Assembly: GCA_039707655.1 (NCBI GenBank)
Contig: CM077665.1
Span: 289,916,205-289,980,204 of the forward strand
Length of the DNA stretch: 64,000 bases
Source: Elymus sibiricus
Taxonomy: Eukaryota; Streptophyta; Magnoliopsida; Poales; Poaceae
Direction: 5' to 3'
The position numbers were made by a program, and so were the translations under genes. The stretch's first letter is position 1. Every line of letters begins with the position of its first letter. Below, in pieces: positions 32,956-44,655 of the stretch. Below the pieces are notes generated by a model. The model was not told where the DNA came from, ran no database searches, and saw only the letters and a list, made by a program, of their open reading frames with translations.

Positions 32956-35068
32956 TTAATTGTTCAGGGTTACGGAACCGGACCTGTCTGATATAGGGAC
33001 AACAAGGGCGTCAAGCTCGCTGGTGTCGAAGCCCTTCGATATCTTGGAGAAGGCCTTGTTCAAATCGATACCGGGGTTCTGGTAGGTGATCTTAACGAGG
33101 ACCTTGTGAAGGGCCCCGCGACACAGCTCGCGGCAACCATGGAGGAATTCGTCAGCCCGCCCCACTTCGTACTTCGCCAAGACATCGGCAAGCTTCCCGA
33201 AGAAGATGGACAGCCGCGCGCTCGCCGCCTCTTTGACGTCGTTGGAAAAGGCGCACTCCTCCAAGCCTATCTTTGCAAGCTGGGCGGAGAGCCTGCCAGC
33301 GATGTTGACAAGCTGCTCCATCCACAACCCAATGCTCTCCTAGGGTTTGTTGGAGGTGTACGTGGAAGAAGCGAGCAGTTCCTTCTCCTTCTAGAGATCC
33401 TCAAGCAAACCACACTCCCTGCGCTGGGCGACCTCAAGACTGTCCTCGTGGGTACTCACCTTCACGCGCAGATCAGCATTGGTGGCCGTGGCAACCTCCG
33501 TCTCCCTGGACTTGTCAGCAAGCCCCACTTGCAGGTCTGCCAGGGTCTGGATGCCCTTCTGGATGTCGGCCTTCAGCTTCGAGATATCTTGTCTAGAAGG
33601 AGCGAGGTCCGTGTCCAGCCGCTGCACCTTGCTTTCCAGCTCAGCCTTGATGGATTGAGCGGCTTCAACGACGTTGACGGCCTCTTGGAGCTTGCTGGCA
33701 TGCTCGACAACTTGCCTCTCAGTGGCGTCTTTGTGCTTCGACTCTAGCTCCTAGATTTGCTTCTCCAGTCCGTCCACGAGCTTCTCGGCAAGAGCCATTT
33801 CCTGACCGACGAGCTCCTCCTCTTGGCAATCGAGCGAGATCTTGCGTGAAGTCTGCTATGCTTCTATGTTGGCAAAGATCTCGTCCGTCTCCTGCCGATC
33901 TTCTCTGCCTCGGCTTTCAGGTTGATAAACTTGGCTTCCGCCTTGGCAAGGTTGACCTGTTGCGAAAGGTCCTTGCAGCTCTAAGTGAACCAGGCTTGCG
34001 TCTCGGCGAGAAACACCCAGAACTAATCCTCTGCGGCCGCAAGAAGAGCTTCTCGGCGATCCAACCTCTCCAAGTGGCCGATGTAGAGCGCCTGCAACTA
34101 TCAAAAATCCCTACCCACGGAGGATAGGATGGCATGTTCCTTGGCTCATCGCCCCTACCAAGGGGGTCGACTGCTGCTCCTCCTCCTCCAGGGGTAACAA
34201 CGTCCCCGTCAATGGTTGCCCCTTCGGCGAAGGCCTTGAAGATTGCATCGCCAGGAAAGCTGGCGAACTGCAGGTCGCCGATCCTCAGGTACCGGCTCAG
34301 AGGTGGCCCCATTGACGAAGATGGACTGGCAGCGACCCTGCTGGCAGCCCAGAGCGAGAAGGACAGGCCCGCCCTTGACGTTCCCAAGGCAGAAGCCTTC
34401 GCGGCATCTGCTGCCGTCTCCAAGGACGGTCCCTCGAGGACCTGCTTGCCGGTGTCTCTAGGGCCACGGTGGGTGGCGTCCTCCTCAGCTGCAATCCGGG
34501 TCGCTTCCTCGATCGCCTCCATGGAGATCCCCTCGACGTTGACATCAACATCGAGCTCCCTCGACGGGGGTAGATGTGTGGCGCATGGGGAAAAAGAAAA
34601 TTCGAACTAAGAAGAAGTTCAAGAAAACTAAAAAGTGAGAGAACAAGACAAGAAATCTTCAGCGATGAAAGCTCACCGATGAGTTCCTATTGATAGGGGA
34701 CGTCGCCTCCCCAGGCGGCGTCTGTTGCCGTGGCGTGACCGTAAGCGGCACCGCCTGCTGACGCGTCCTCGGCACCGACAGGCTCCTTAGAAAATTCCCC
34801 TGCCGGGAATCTCCCCTCGGGGTTGAGCGCATATGAGCTGCCTCCGGGCGCTCCATCTCCACTTGCAGGGGAACAGAGCTGGTGACGCTGGCGTCCGTCA
34901 CCAGGACCGCCGTCGGGTACAAGGGCGGGGTGTCCTGCCGGGGGCTCGCTAGGGGGCGGAGATCAACTACATCCAGCCCCGACGAAGGGCCCTGCTCCGA
35001 TTGGACGCCTACCATGCCCCTAGTGGCAGTCGCAGGATCCGCCCTCCTGGCATGTCGCTGCGCCAGGC
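32956..35068 (-). pseudogene. E2 antisense extra gene, C-terminal exons
   Basis: Read on the - strand, this runs from the Athila insertion to the stop at 32956. Exon end 34677 is followed by an intron 34676-34607 (70 bp, GT-AG). The next exon starts at 34606 in phase. At 34114-34092 a GT...AG segment of only 23 bp lies exactly where both flanks are in phase, probably the remains of an intron. The following exon is a long coiled coil (HLERLDRREALLAAAED, LAKAEAKFINLKAEAE, then DISKLKADIQKGIQTLADLQ) ending in a globular Leu-rich end. Several stops and shifts (about 34030, 33970, 33750, 33390) break it. The C-terminal coiled coil matches the layout of the E1 gene. Confidence 0.72.
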
Positions 35069-35073
35069 TCTCT
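35069..35073. repeat. Target site duplication (left) of the Athila derivative, TCTCT
   Basis: TCTCT precedes the outer LTR end and recurs at 44656-44660. Collapsing the copies restores the E2 aORF exon phase. Confidence 0.85.
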
Positions 35074-36429
35074 TCATAACCCACAAGTATAGGGGATCGC
35101 GACAGTCTTCACAGGTAGTATTTCACCCAAATTTATTGATTCAACACAAGGGAAGCCAAAGAATATTTATTGGCCTTGACAGTTGTGTTGTCAATTCAAC
35201 CACACCTGGGATATCTCTCTATAGAAAACGTTTAGTAGCACGGCAAATATTAGTAGCAAAAGTAACAGTAATAGTGACAGCAGCAATTTTGAAGCAGTTG
35301 TGATAGTAGCAGTAGCAATAGTAACTTAGCAAGATTTAGTGTATGTAAAGCGTAGGCACGTGGACCGGTGATGGATAATGATTTAGATGCCATCAATCAT
35401 GTAACATTTACACACTAGGGCGACATAGAACTAGCACCAATTCATTAATATAATGTAGGCATGTATTCTGTATATAGTCATACGTGCTTGCAATAAGAAC
35501 TTGCATGACATCTTTTGTCCTAGATATTAAGGCCTCCTTTTAATAGAGAACCGGAACAAAGCATTAACACATGGTGAATACATGAACTCCACAAACTACG
35601 ACAATCATGGGAAAGAATCCCAATTATTGTCACCTTGGGGTATGCGGATCAAGACACGTAATAGGTGCATACAACTTGCAAAATAGGATCCAAATCAATC
35701 TTATATTCTGAGGTAATATAATATGTTTAGATCTGAAATCATGGCACTCGGTCCCTAGTGACAACCATTAAGCATAGCAAAGTCATAGCAACATTAATCT
35801 CAGAACAGAGTGGATACTAGGGATCAAGCCCTATCAAACTTAACTCGATTACATGATCAATCTCATCCAATCCCACCACCGTCCAGCAAGCCTACAAAGG
35901 AATTACTCGCTCCCGGCGGTGAGCATCATCGTGGTGTTGATGGAGAAGGGTTGGTGATGAGGACAACGACGATTTCCCCTCTTCGGAGCCCCAAACGGAC
36001 TCCAGATTAGCCCTCCCGGGGAAGAACAGGAGGTGGCGGCGGCTCCGTCTCGTGAAACGCGATGAAAACTTCTCTCTGATTTTTTTCTCCGAAGATGTGA
36101 TTTTATAGGACTGGAATCAGGGTCGGAGGAACCTTGTGGGCCCCACAAGCAATCAGGGCGCGACCTAGGGGGGTGCCCTGTTGGCTTGTGGCCCACAGGT
36201 GGCCTCCCTCCGGCAGGTCTTCGCTCCATAATTCATTATATATTCCAGAAAAATTCCACAAAATGTTTCGTCCAATTCCGGAAACTTTATATTTTTGCAC
36301 AAAAATAACACCAAGGTAGTTCTGCTGAAAACAGTGTCAGTCCGGGTTAGTTCCATTCAAATCATGCAAATTAGAGGTCAAAACCAGAGTAGCAGTTTTT
36401 GGAAAAGTAGATACGTTGGAGACGTATCA
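35074..36429 (-). repeat. 3' LTR of the Athila derivative
   Basis: The LTR is 1356 bp. On the + strand it begins TCATAACCCACAAGTATAGG and ends GTTGGAGACGTATCA. It aligns with 43266-44655 and lacks about 37 bp present there (about 43714-43751). Promoter TATA on the - strand is at 36101-36109 (CCTATAAAA). GTAGCAGTAGCAATAG-like runs mark the U5 part. Confidence 0.88.
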
Positions 36430-36444
36430 ACTCCCCCAAGCTTA
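36430..36444 (-). other. Polypurine tract of the Athila derivative
   Basis: On the - strand TAAGCTTGGGGGAGT lies directly before the TGATACGTCTCC start of the 3' LTR. A 14-bp identical copy occurs at 38435-38448. Confidence 0.88.
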
Positions 36445-38475
36445 ACTCATTGCTTGTCCTCAAGCAATTCAGTTGACAAACTGAAAGTGATAAAGAAAAC
36501 TTTTACAAACTCTTTTTTTCTCGTCATTATACACATGCTTAGCTAGTGTTCAAGGTTTCAGCATAAACTGTAAATAACCACATGCATGATAACAATTAAA
36601 CATCATATTAACTCATGGCAATACATAACCAACTAGCAAGTAATAATAAGATATTTCACATACCAACAATTTGTCAAAACAATCATGATATAATATGGTG
36701 ACATGGTATTTCGCTAGCCCTTTCTGAGACCATAAAACATAAATGCAGAGCACCCCTAAGGTTCAAGCAGCGACTAAACATTATAATTCAGGGTATAAAA
36801 GATCCAGTCATGCTAACATCCAAGATTAATTAGACTTAATGCATAAGAATAACAATAGTGCTCTCCGGTCTGGTGCTTTTAGAGAGAGGGTGATGACTCA
36901 ACATAAAAATAAATAGATAGGCCCTTCGCAGAGGGAAGCATTGATTTGTAGAGGTGCCAGAGCTCAAGTTTTAAAACAGGATTGAAATATTGTTTTTGAG
37001 AGGTGCATTTTTCTTGTCAACGTTGCGACAAAGGTTTTCAGTATCTTCCATGCTAAACTCATTATTGGCGGTTCCAAAATAGAATAGTAAGTTTACTCCT
37101 ATCCACCAACCATACACAAACCATGGCTGACCGAATCCACAGATGCCTGCCAACATATCAACTGTCCCAAGGAGTTTTGTTTAATTAATTTTGATTATAA
37201 AGGACTGGGCATCCTTTTTACCAGCCTCTCTCGTGCAATGACGGCGATTAAATGACCATCTTGAGAATAAGTCACTTAGAATGGAAGATACTGACCGCCT
37301 CATCGCTCCATGAGCGAGACGAGTGCAAAAAATGGATATTTATTTGAATATTTAGAGATGGCACATGCAAATTTACTTGGAACGGCAAGGTAATACCGCA
37401 TATAGGTAGGTGTGGTGTACTCATGTGGAATAACTTGGTTTAAAGGTTTTGGATGCACAAGTAGCTTTCCCGGTTAGTACAAGCGAAGGATAGCAATAGG
37501 TTGGAAAGCGACCATCTAGAGAGCGAAAACAGTCATAGGTATGCATTATGAATAATTAACATTGGACATAGCATGAGTAGGATATTAACACATGTTTGCA
37601 CATGGGCCAAGTCAAGATGCTTGAATTTTTCAGAGGGAAATACCATACTACCATACCACATCATAACCATTGTAATGCCTGTTGACCTATAAGATAAATC
37701 ATTATTTACTTCTAGCTATTTAAGCATGGCATGAGAAGCTATGATCTCTAATTGTCATCATGAACATGTTCACTCATAATATACTGAATCAAGATCGAAC
37801 GAGCTAAACATATTTACAAAAACAGAAAATAAGAAGAGTTCATACCAGCTTCCCTTGCCATGATCACTTCGTCAAATGTCGTCATTATTGCCCTTCACTT
37901 GCATGACAGAATGATGTGATAATAATAATGCAAGAATACCATGGACTAAGCTGGAATTTGCATGGCAGTTTTAGACAAAGGAGAAGACAAGATATATTGG
38001 CTCTCTGTTAGATCAACAATAATGCATATAAGAGCCACTCAACACTTTCATCGTGGTCTTCTCCTTTCAAAGACTCAACAAAAAGAAAACAAATTCAGAG
38101 AAACACACTGAAATATTTTTAGAGTTTCTGTTTTTCTCAAGAAAGCAAAATAAACTAAGGGAAAAATAAACACAAGAAAAACTATTTACACGGGAAAACT
38201 CCCAACATGCAAAGGAAATCTTTTTGTGTTTTCGTTTTAGTACTAGAGATAATTAAACGGGAAAAGAAAACTAAAAAGAAGCGAGAAATATTTTTGGGTT
38301 TTCCAAAGTTTTTTGAACACACAAGAAGAAAGCGAAAAAATAAAACTAGTATGGATATACAATGAAAGAGGATGGACACCAACAATTTTTATGAAGTGTG
38401 TGAACATGAATGTAATGTCGGTGGGAAATATGTACTCCCCCAAGCTTAGGCATTTGCCTAGCTTGGTGATCACCA
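36445..38475. other. Non-coding stretch between aORF and 3' LTR of the Athila derivative
   Basis: About 2 kb, AT-rich and without a reading frame of interest on either strand. The right edge holds a second copy of the PPT motif (38435-38448), only 27 bp past the aORF stop. I see no other repeat or gene. Confidence 0.6.
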
Positions 38476-39406
38476 CTAATAATAGCCATCAGGTCCGGGA
38501 AAGTGTTCCGGCTGGGGCACCTGAGCATCCCACGCCTGCACCTCGGCCTCCGCAGCGGCCAGCTCATTCCGGTAAGCAATTATATCGTCTGGCATTATTC
38601 TGTATCCATTCCTGGCATGATAGTTAAACAAACAGGGTGTAGGCAAGGGAATAATATCGCAAATCTTCTCGCTAAATACCAAGCTATAACAAAGATGTTG
38701 CGGTGGTTGTGGTTCCTCAATGAATTGGTGTTCCATCATAGACTGGTGATCAAGATAAACCTTAGGCATTTAGTAATCAGTAGAGCGTATAGCAATTTCA
38801 AAACGGTTTGCCAAGCGAGTGGCATAAATACCACCATGAACCTTGCCCTTGTTTCGATTAAGATTAAATCGACGCGCAACAATAGCTCCTATGTTGAAAG
38901 TATTATCACCATAAAGTGCACTGCGTAGAATGGCCAGGGTAGGGGCACTGAGGCCACCACCCTGTTCCATGGCATTTATGCATTTTCCTATAAAACAGAG
39001 AAAAATAGTGCACAAACGGAAATTGCAAACTAGTGGCTCTAGCGTTTGACACGCCCCTAGTTTCTCACGCAGTTAAGGTTTGGAGGAAGTCCTCAAACTC
39101 CTCGGGCTTAGGCTCACGCATTCCCCCGATAGAAGGAAGCAAACATATTTCACAAAATTCATGTAGATGCAATTCATAGTTGCTGGCATAAAGATCAAAA
39201 CGTACTGTGGGAGCACCGGTCGTATTTGTGAAGTAAAAGTTTTGCATGAAGGAATTCGTAAGGAGATAATATTGGTCACACTCATCTGTGAGGAAGTCGG
39301 TAAGCCCGGCATTTGCAATGAATTGCATGAATTCTTCATAGAAACCCGCTTCATTCATAAAGGGCGTATGTGGCCATTCACATGGCCTAACCACTGTGTT
39401 GCGCAC
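38476..39406 (-). pseudogene. Sense extra gene of the Athila derivative, two exons
   Basis: Exon 1 (39406-39069) encodes NEAGFYEEFMQFIANAGL and TVRFDLYASNYELHLHEFC, a fold-like globular segment. An intron of 81 bp (39068-38988, GT-AG) follows. Exon 2 encodes MEQGGGLSAPTLAILRSAL and GGIYATRLANRFEIAIRS, then a Pro- and Gln-rich end to the stop at 38476. The phase across the intron does not close perfectly, and a stop after IRSTDY (38770) breaks exon 2, so the copy is damaged. Extra genes of this type occur after pol in many plant Athila elements and are distinct from envelope proteins. I do not know the function. Confidence 0.68.
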
Positions 39407-40499
39407 AAGGTTGATGTCTCGGTCCTGAGTTTTCCTAACAACTCCTTTGGGGCTCCGGCTTGAAGAACCTTTCCTTCAGAAATTCATTTTCCTAAGCACA
39501 AATTTCTGAAATTTTCGAGTCACAAATTTATGTCAATAAAACTTTGCAAGATTGATAGCAACTACTCGTAATGATGCCTAGAGGCCATATCGAGCATTCA
39601 TACTACATGGAACTCTAAGAATTCAACATGCAAGCTCATTTTATGTAGGACCAAGTGCAGCATATTACGCAAAATATAAACCACTAAAACAAAAACTAAT
39701 TGGAGGAATGGAGGAGTCACATACCAAGGAACAATTCCTCAAAAATAGTTTCGGAAATGGAGTCCCGAGCAAAGAGATCGAAAATTTCAGTTTCTAGAGG
39801 AAGAACATGGGAGAGAGAGAGCTAGAGATTTTTTTCTGGTGGTAGGAGAAAGAGTGGCTGAAGGGATAAGGCAGGGGGGCCTGTGGGCCCCACCAGCCAT
39901 CATGGCGTGGCCTAGGGGGGCCGTGCCCTGTTGGCTAGTGGCCCACAGGTGCACTCCCATGCTGCAATTTTTATGCCAAAAATTTGTATATATTCTAGAA
40001 AAAATCATGTTAAAATTTTGTGGCAAACTGAGACTTTTTATTTCTAGGCATTTTTCTATGCACGGGAAAAATAGAAAAACAAAAAATCATGCTAATTTAT
40101 TTTATATAAACTGAAAATAATAGAGGATAAACTTTGTGATACAGAGACTTGTGAGTACTAATTCATCAATCACATGCCTTCCCAAAAGGATCCATTAATA
40201 AGGTTGATCACGTCTTATTAACAACCGTTTCCGATTAACATGCAACCGAAGAATTTTTGTATATCACTAGGTTACCTCAATGAGGATTTGCATCTCCCCA
40301 ACAATAAGATTATAATATTTCTTCTTCAAAGTAGGTAGAGGAATTGCAAAACTTCCAATGATAACCGTGGGGGTAGGCTCAATGACATTAATATTATTAA
40401 CCAAAGTTTGCTTCTTCGGGAAACGCACGGTATGTTGCTTGCCATTGACATGAAAGGTAACCTTGCTTTTATTGCAATCAATAACAGCCCCTGCAGTAT
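39407..40499. other. Junction region replacing pol in the Athila derivative
   Basis: From 40499 to about 40265 on the - strand the protease frame continues (TAGAVIDCNKSKVTF, then LIVGEMQILIEV) and stops at about 40265. No RT motif follows. The stretch 39830-39980 (GGGGGGCC, TGTGGGCCCCAC and GTGGCCCACAGGTG) resembles the promoter side of Athila LTRs (36130-36210) and may act as the start region for the extra gene. The rest shows nothing recognisable. Confidence 0.5.
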
Positions 40500-41193
40500 T
40501 TAAAAGGTTCTACCAAGGATGATCGACATATTGTCGTCCCCGGGCATATCAAGAATAACAAAGTTTGTCAAGATAGTAACATTTGCAACCACAACAGGAA
40601 CGTCCTTGCAAATCCCAATAGGTACAGCAGTGGATTTATCAGCCATTTGCAAAGATATCTCAGTAGGTTTGAGCTTACTCAAATCAAGTCTTTTATAAAG
40701 GGAGAAAGGCATAACGCTAACACCGTCCCCTAAATCACATAGAGCAGTTTTAACATAATTTCTTTTAATAGAGCAATGTATTGTGGGTATGCCAGGATCT
40801 CCTAGCTTCTTAGGTATTCCTCCATCAAAAGAATAATTGGCAAGCATAGTAGCAATTTTAGTTTCAAGTATTTTTCTTTTGTTGGTAATAATATCTTTCA
40901 TATACTTAGCATACAGGAGCATTTTCAGTATATAAGTCAAACGTGTACACAAAAGGACAGGTCTAATCATTTCAGCAAAGCACGCAAAATCTTCATCGTC
41001 CCTACTCCTAGAAGACTTACGAGGGAATGACATGGATTTTTGAACCCATTGCTCTCTTTCCTTTCCATGTTTTCTAGCAACAAATCTCTCTTATCATAAC
41101 GTTTATTTTTAGGAGGTGGGTTATCAAGATCCTCGGCAGGTTCTATTTCTACATCGTTATCATATTCTTTATTACCATCTGGTGGAGCGTATA
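40500..41193 (-). pseudogene. Athila protease region
   Basis: The part with DPGIPTIHCSIKR, ALCDLGDGVSVMPFSLYKRL and FVILDMPGDDNMSIILGRTF is the Athila-type aspartic protease (active-site Asp in CDLG). It continues for about 75 codons after the listed end in the same direction. Upstream of about 41040 the gag-protease linker is Lys- and Asp-rich with a frame change (near 40960). Confidence 0.8.
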
Positions 41194-41205
41194 CACAATA
41201 TTATT

Positions 41206-41358
41206 ATTAGTTTTGAAGAAAAACTGTAAGGGAAGCCCCACACAGCGAGTTTTTTTTGAAATAATAAGAACCCAAATTTGCGTCCGTGAGGACTTGAACC
41301 TGGGTGGCTGGGTTGTACATCCACTCCACTAGCCAAGTGAGCTAGGCTCACTTCTTTG
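41206..41358 (-). mobile_element. tRNA-derived SINE, resembling Au SINE
   Basis: This 153-bp insert in the Athila gag has a perfect 12-bp duplication CACAATATTATT at 41194-41205 and 41359-41370. On the - strand it shows a pol III A box (TAGCTCACTTGGCTAG) and, about 45 bases later, a B box (GGTTCAAGTCC), then a non-tRNA body and an A/T-rich tail. Long, variable duplications and tRNA-like promoter boxes are SINE hallmarks. The sequence is like the Triticeae Au SINE as I recall it; the family name needs a search. It codes for nothing and relies on LINE enzymes. Confidence 0.85.
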
Positions 41359-41370
41359 CACAATATTATT

Positions 41371-43189
41371 TTCATCCTCCTTTTCATTATCACTAGGTGC
41401 AGGTTCACTACCAGACTGGGTCTCAGCATCAGAAATAGAAACATCATTATGATTCTCAGTAGGTGTTTTTGTAACAGTTTCACTAGGAGCATGCAAGTTC
41501 CTATCATTTTCTTTTTATTTTTCTTATTAGAGGAACTAAGTGCATCAACATTAATTTTCCGAGAATCCTATTCTATTCTTTTAGGATGACCTTCCAGATA
41601 GAGAGGTTCTTGGTTCATACAACCTCCCCTAGTCATTACTCTAACAGCATGATCATTCATATTATTATTTACTTCAGCAAGCAAATCATTTTGTGACTTA
41701 GCAACTTGGTCTAGTTGAGTGTGAACCATAGAAGCATGTTTACCTAGACCTTTTACATCATTAGCAATTATAAAGATCAAGTCACTTAAGCAGTCTATCA
41801 TCATGGCATTACGTCTCAATTGATCCTTAACATAGTTATTGAAGTGTTCTTGCTTAACAACGTAATTATCATATTCATCCATGCATTGTTCATGAGTCTT
41901 AGTGTAAGGTATGTCATTTTCACTAAAGGAATGGAGAGAGTTTACCTCTACTACATGTGTCGGGGTATCAAGTCCATGTATTTCTTCAATAGGTGGTAGT
42001 TTCTTGATATCCTCAATTTTAATACATTTCTCCTTCATAGATCTTTTTGCTTCTTGTATATCTTCAGGGTTGAGGAATAGGATACCTCTTTTCTTTTGAA
42101 TAGGTTTCGGAGGTGGTTCAGGAAGTTTCCAATCATCGACATTTTGCAATATGTTATTCAATAATTCTTCAGCTTGACTGACAGTTCTTTCCCTGAAAAC
42201 ACAACCAGCACAACTATCTAGGAAGTCCCTAGAAGCATCGGTTAGTCCATTATAAAAGGTATCGAGAATTTCATTTTTCTTAAGAGGACAATCAGGCAAA
42301 GCTCTAAGTAATCAGAGAAGCCTCCCCCAAGCTTGAGGGAGATTCTCTTCTTCAATTTGCGCAAAGTTAAATATTTCATGTAAGGCAACTTGTTTCTTAT
42401 CAGCAGGAAAAATATTTTTCAGAAAAGTAATGAAGCATATCCTGGGGACTACACATACAACCAGGAGCAAGAGAAAGAAACCATTCCTTGGCCTCACCTT
42501 TTAGCGAGAAAGGAAAAAGCTTAAGTATATAATAGTAACGTATCTTTTCATCATTGGTAAACAAATCAGTAATATCATTTAATTATAAGGTGTTCGACAA
42601 CAGTTTCATTTTCATAACCGTGGAAAGGATCAGACTCTACTATAGGAATTAACTCAGGGTCCACAGAGAACTCATAATCCTTATCAGTAAGAAATATAGG
42701 AGAAGTAGCAAATTTAGGATCATATTTCATTTTCTCCATCATAGATTTTTTCTTTTAGTTTGCATAGCAGTTTCTTCAAGTCATCTCTATTTTCAAAAGC
42801 AAAGAAATCCCTAGCTGTTTCTTTATCCATAACATAACCTTCAGGTACAAGAGGCAATTCATATATATTAGGAGAGCGAGGTGTAATAGGTGATTCAAAG
42901 TCCTCATCAGTTTCAGCATTTTCAAGTTCTGCAGCTTTAGCAATATGAGCATCAAGTAATTCATTCAGTGGCATAGTTTCAGTTTCAACATGTGTAGCAA
43001 TAGTATCATCTTTAATTTCAGATTAGCATCATCAACTTCATGTGACATATCAGGACGATCAACAGGCGGTGGTGTAACAAGCTGATTCAAAACAGTAGGT
43101 GAATCAAAAGTAGAGCTAGATGGCAGTTCCTTACCTCCTCTCGTGTGAGAGGGGACGATCTTAGTTCGATTATCCTTCAGATTCTTCAT
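41371..43189 (-). pseudogene. Athila gag
   Basis: It starts about 45 bases past the PBS with MKNLKDNRTKIVPS. An acidic N-terminal region includes ESPITPRSPNIYELPLVPEG. The capsid region follows (KEWFLSLAPG-like, FSEKYF, EEENLPQAWGRLL at about 42310, NEILDTFYNGLTDASRDFLD at about 42270), then a long charged coiled-coil part (QLDQVAKSQNDLLAEVNNNM). Frameshifts near 42970 and 42700-42500 and several stops interrupt it. The SINE splits it from the protease region, and the sequence picks up again at 41193. Confidence 0.8.
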
Positions 43190-43235
43190 AGTGGCAATTC
43201 GATATCCTCAAGTTAACACAATAAATAGAGCTATG

Positions 43236-43254
43236 CTCCCCGGCAACGGCGCCA
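43236..43254 (-). other. Athila primer binding site, tRNA-Asp
   Basis: On the - strand TGGCGCCGTTGCCGGGGAG matches the complement of the plant tRNA-Asp 3' end (CCCCGGCAACGGCGCCA). It lies 11 bases after the LTR end, a spacing usual for Athila elements. Confidence 0.93.
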
Positions 43255-43265
43255 GAAAAAGGTCT

Positions 43266-44655
43266 TGATAACGCACAAGTATAGGGGATCGCGACATTCT
43301 TCACGGGTAGTATTTCACCCTAATTTATTGATTCGACACAAGGGGAGCCAAAGATTATTTATTGACCTTGACAGTTGAGTTGTCAATTCAACCGAACCTG
43401 GGATATCTCTCTGCAGCAAAGGTTTAGTAGCACGGCAAATAGTAGTAGCAAAAGTAACAGTAATAGTGACATCAACAATTTTGTAGTAGTTGTGACAGTA
43501 GCAGTAGCAATAGTAACTTAGCAAGATTCAGTACATGTAAAGCATAGGCATGTGGATCGGTGATGGATAATGATTTAGATGACATGAATAATGTAATAGT
43601 TACACACTAGGGCGACACAGAACTAGTTCCAGTTGATCAATATAATGTTGGCATGTATTCCGTATATAGTCATATGTGCTTGTGATAAGAACTTGCATGA
43701 CATATTTTGTCCTACCCTCCCGTGGCAGCGGGGTCCTATTGGAAACTAAGGGATATTAAGGCCTTCTTTTAATAGAACCAGAACAAAGCATTAACACATG
43801 GTGAATACATGAACTCCTCAAACTACGGCAATCACCAGAAAGAATCCCAATTATTGTCACTTTGGGGTATGCGGATCAAGACACATAATAGGTGCATACA
43901 ACTTGCAAGATAGGATCCAAATCAATCTTATATTCAGAGGTAATATAATATGTTTAGATCTGAAATCATGGCACTCGGGCCCTAGTGACAAGCATTAAGC
44001 ATAGCAAAGTCATAGCAACATCAATCTCAGAACATAGTGGATACTAGGGATCAAACCCTATTGAACTTAACTCGATTACATGATCAATCTCATCCAATCC
44101 CACCACCGTCCAACAAGCCTACAAAGTAATTACTCACTCCCGATGGTGAGCATCATGGCAGAGTTGATGGATAAGGGTTGGTGATGACGACGACGACGAT
44201 TTCTTATCTCCAGAGCCCCAAACGGACTCCAGATCAGCCCTCCCGAAGAAGAACAGGAGGTGGCGGCGGCTCCGTCTCGTGAAACGCGATGAAAACTTCT
44301 CTCTAATTTTTTTCTCCAAAGATGTGATTTTATAGGATTGGAAAAAGGGTCGAAAGATCCTCGTGGGCCCCACAAGCCATCAGGGCGCATCCTATGGGGG
44401 GGCCCTCTTGGCTTGTGGCCCCCACGTGGCCTCCCTCCGGCAGGTCTTCGCTCCATAATTTGTTATATATTCCAGAAAAATTCCACAAAAAGTTTCATCC
44501 AATTCCGGGAACTTTTATTCCTGCACAAAAATAACATCAAGGTAGTTCTGCTGAAAACAACATCAGTTCGGTTTAGTTCCATTCAAATCATGCAAATTAG
44601 AGGTCAAAACCAGAGCAAAAGTGTTTGGAAAAGTAGATACGTTGGAGACGTATCG
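43266..44655 (-). repeat. 5' LTR of the Athila derivative
   Basis: The LTR is 1390 bp. On the + strand it begins TGATAACGCACAAGTATAGG and ends GTTGGAGACGTATCG. The - strand TATA is at 44328-44336. The last base should be A and is G. It contains a 37-bp stretch (CCCTCCCGTGGCAGCGGGG and following bases, 43714 on) missing from the other LTR. Confidence 0.88.

Larger units (their letters stand above)
35074..44655 (-). mobile_element. Athila-lineage Gypsy derivative without RT or integrase
   Basis: This 9.6-kb element lies on the - strand: 5' LTR 43266-44655, tRNA-Asp PBS, gag and protease (43189-40500), no RT, RNase H or integrase, then a sense extra gene with one intron (39406-38476), a 2-kb non-coding stretch, PPT and 3' LTR 35074-36429. 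The target duplication is TCTCT. Both outer ends carry a point change (TC for TG at the left, CG for CA at the right) while the inner ends are canonical. A SINE sits in gag. Non-autonomous Athila relatives with gag and no pol are known in Triticeae (for example Sabrina); whether this is one of them needs comparison. Confidence 0.86.

Noticed and set aside
35220..35330. CRISPR-like or microsatellite array (GTAGCAGTAGCAATAG, also 43430-43520)
   Set aside because: Short AGT/AGC-rich runs without regular spacers, part of the Athila U5 region and repeated only because there are two LTRs.
41275..41345. Possible tRNA gene because of A and B boxes
   Set aside because: No cloverleaf or acceptor stem is apparent. 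The boxes sit inside a 153-bp insert with a 12-bp duplication, so a SINE fits better.
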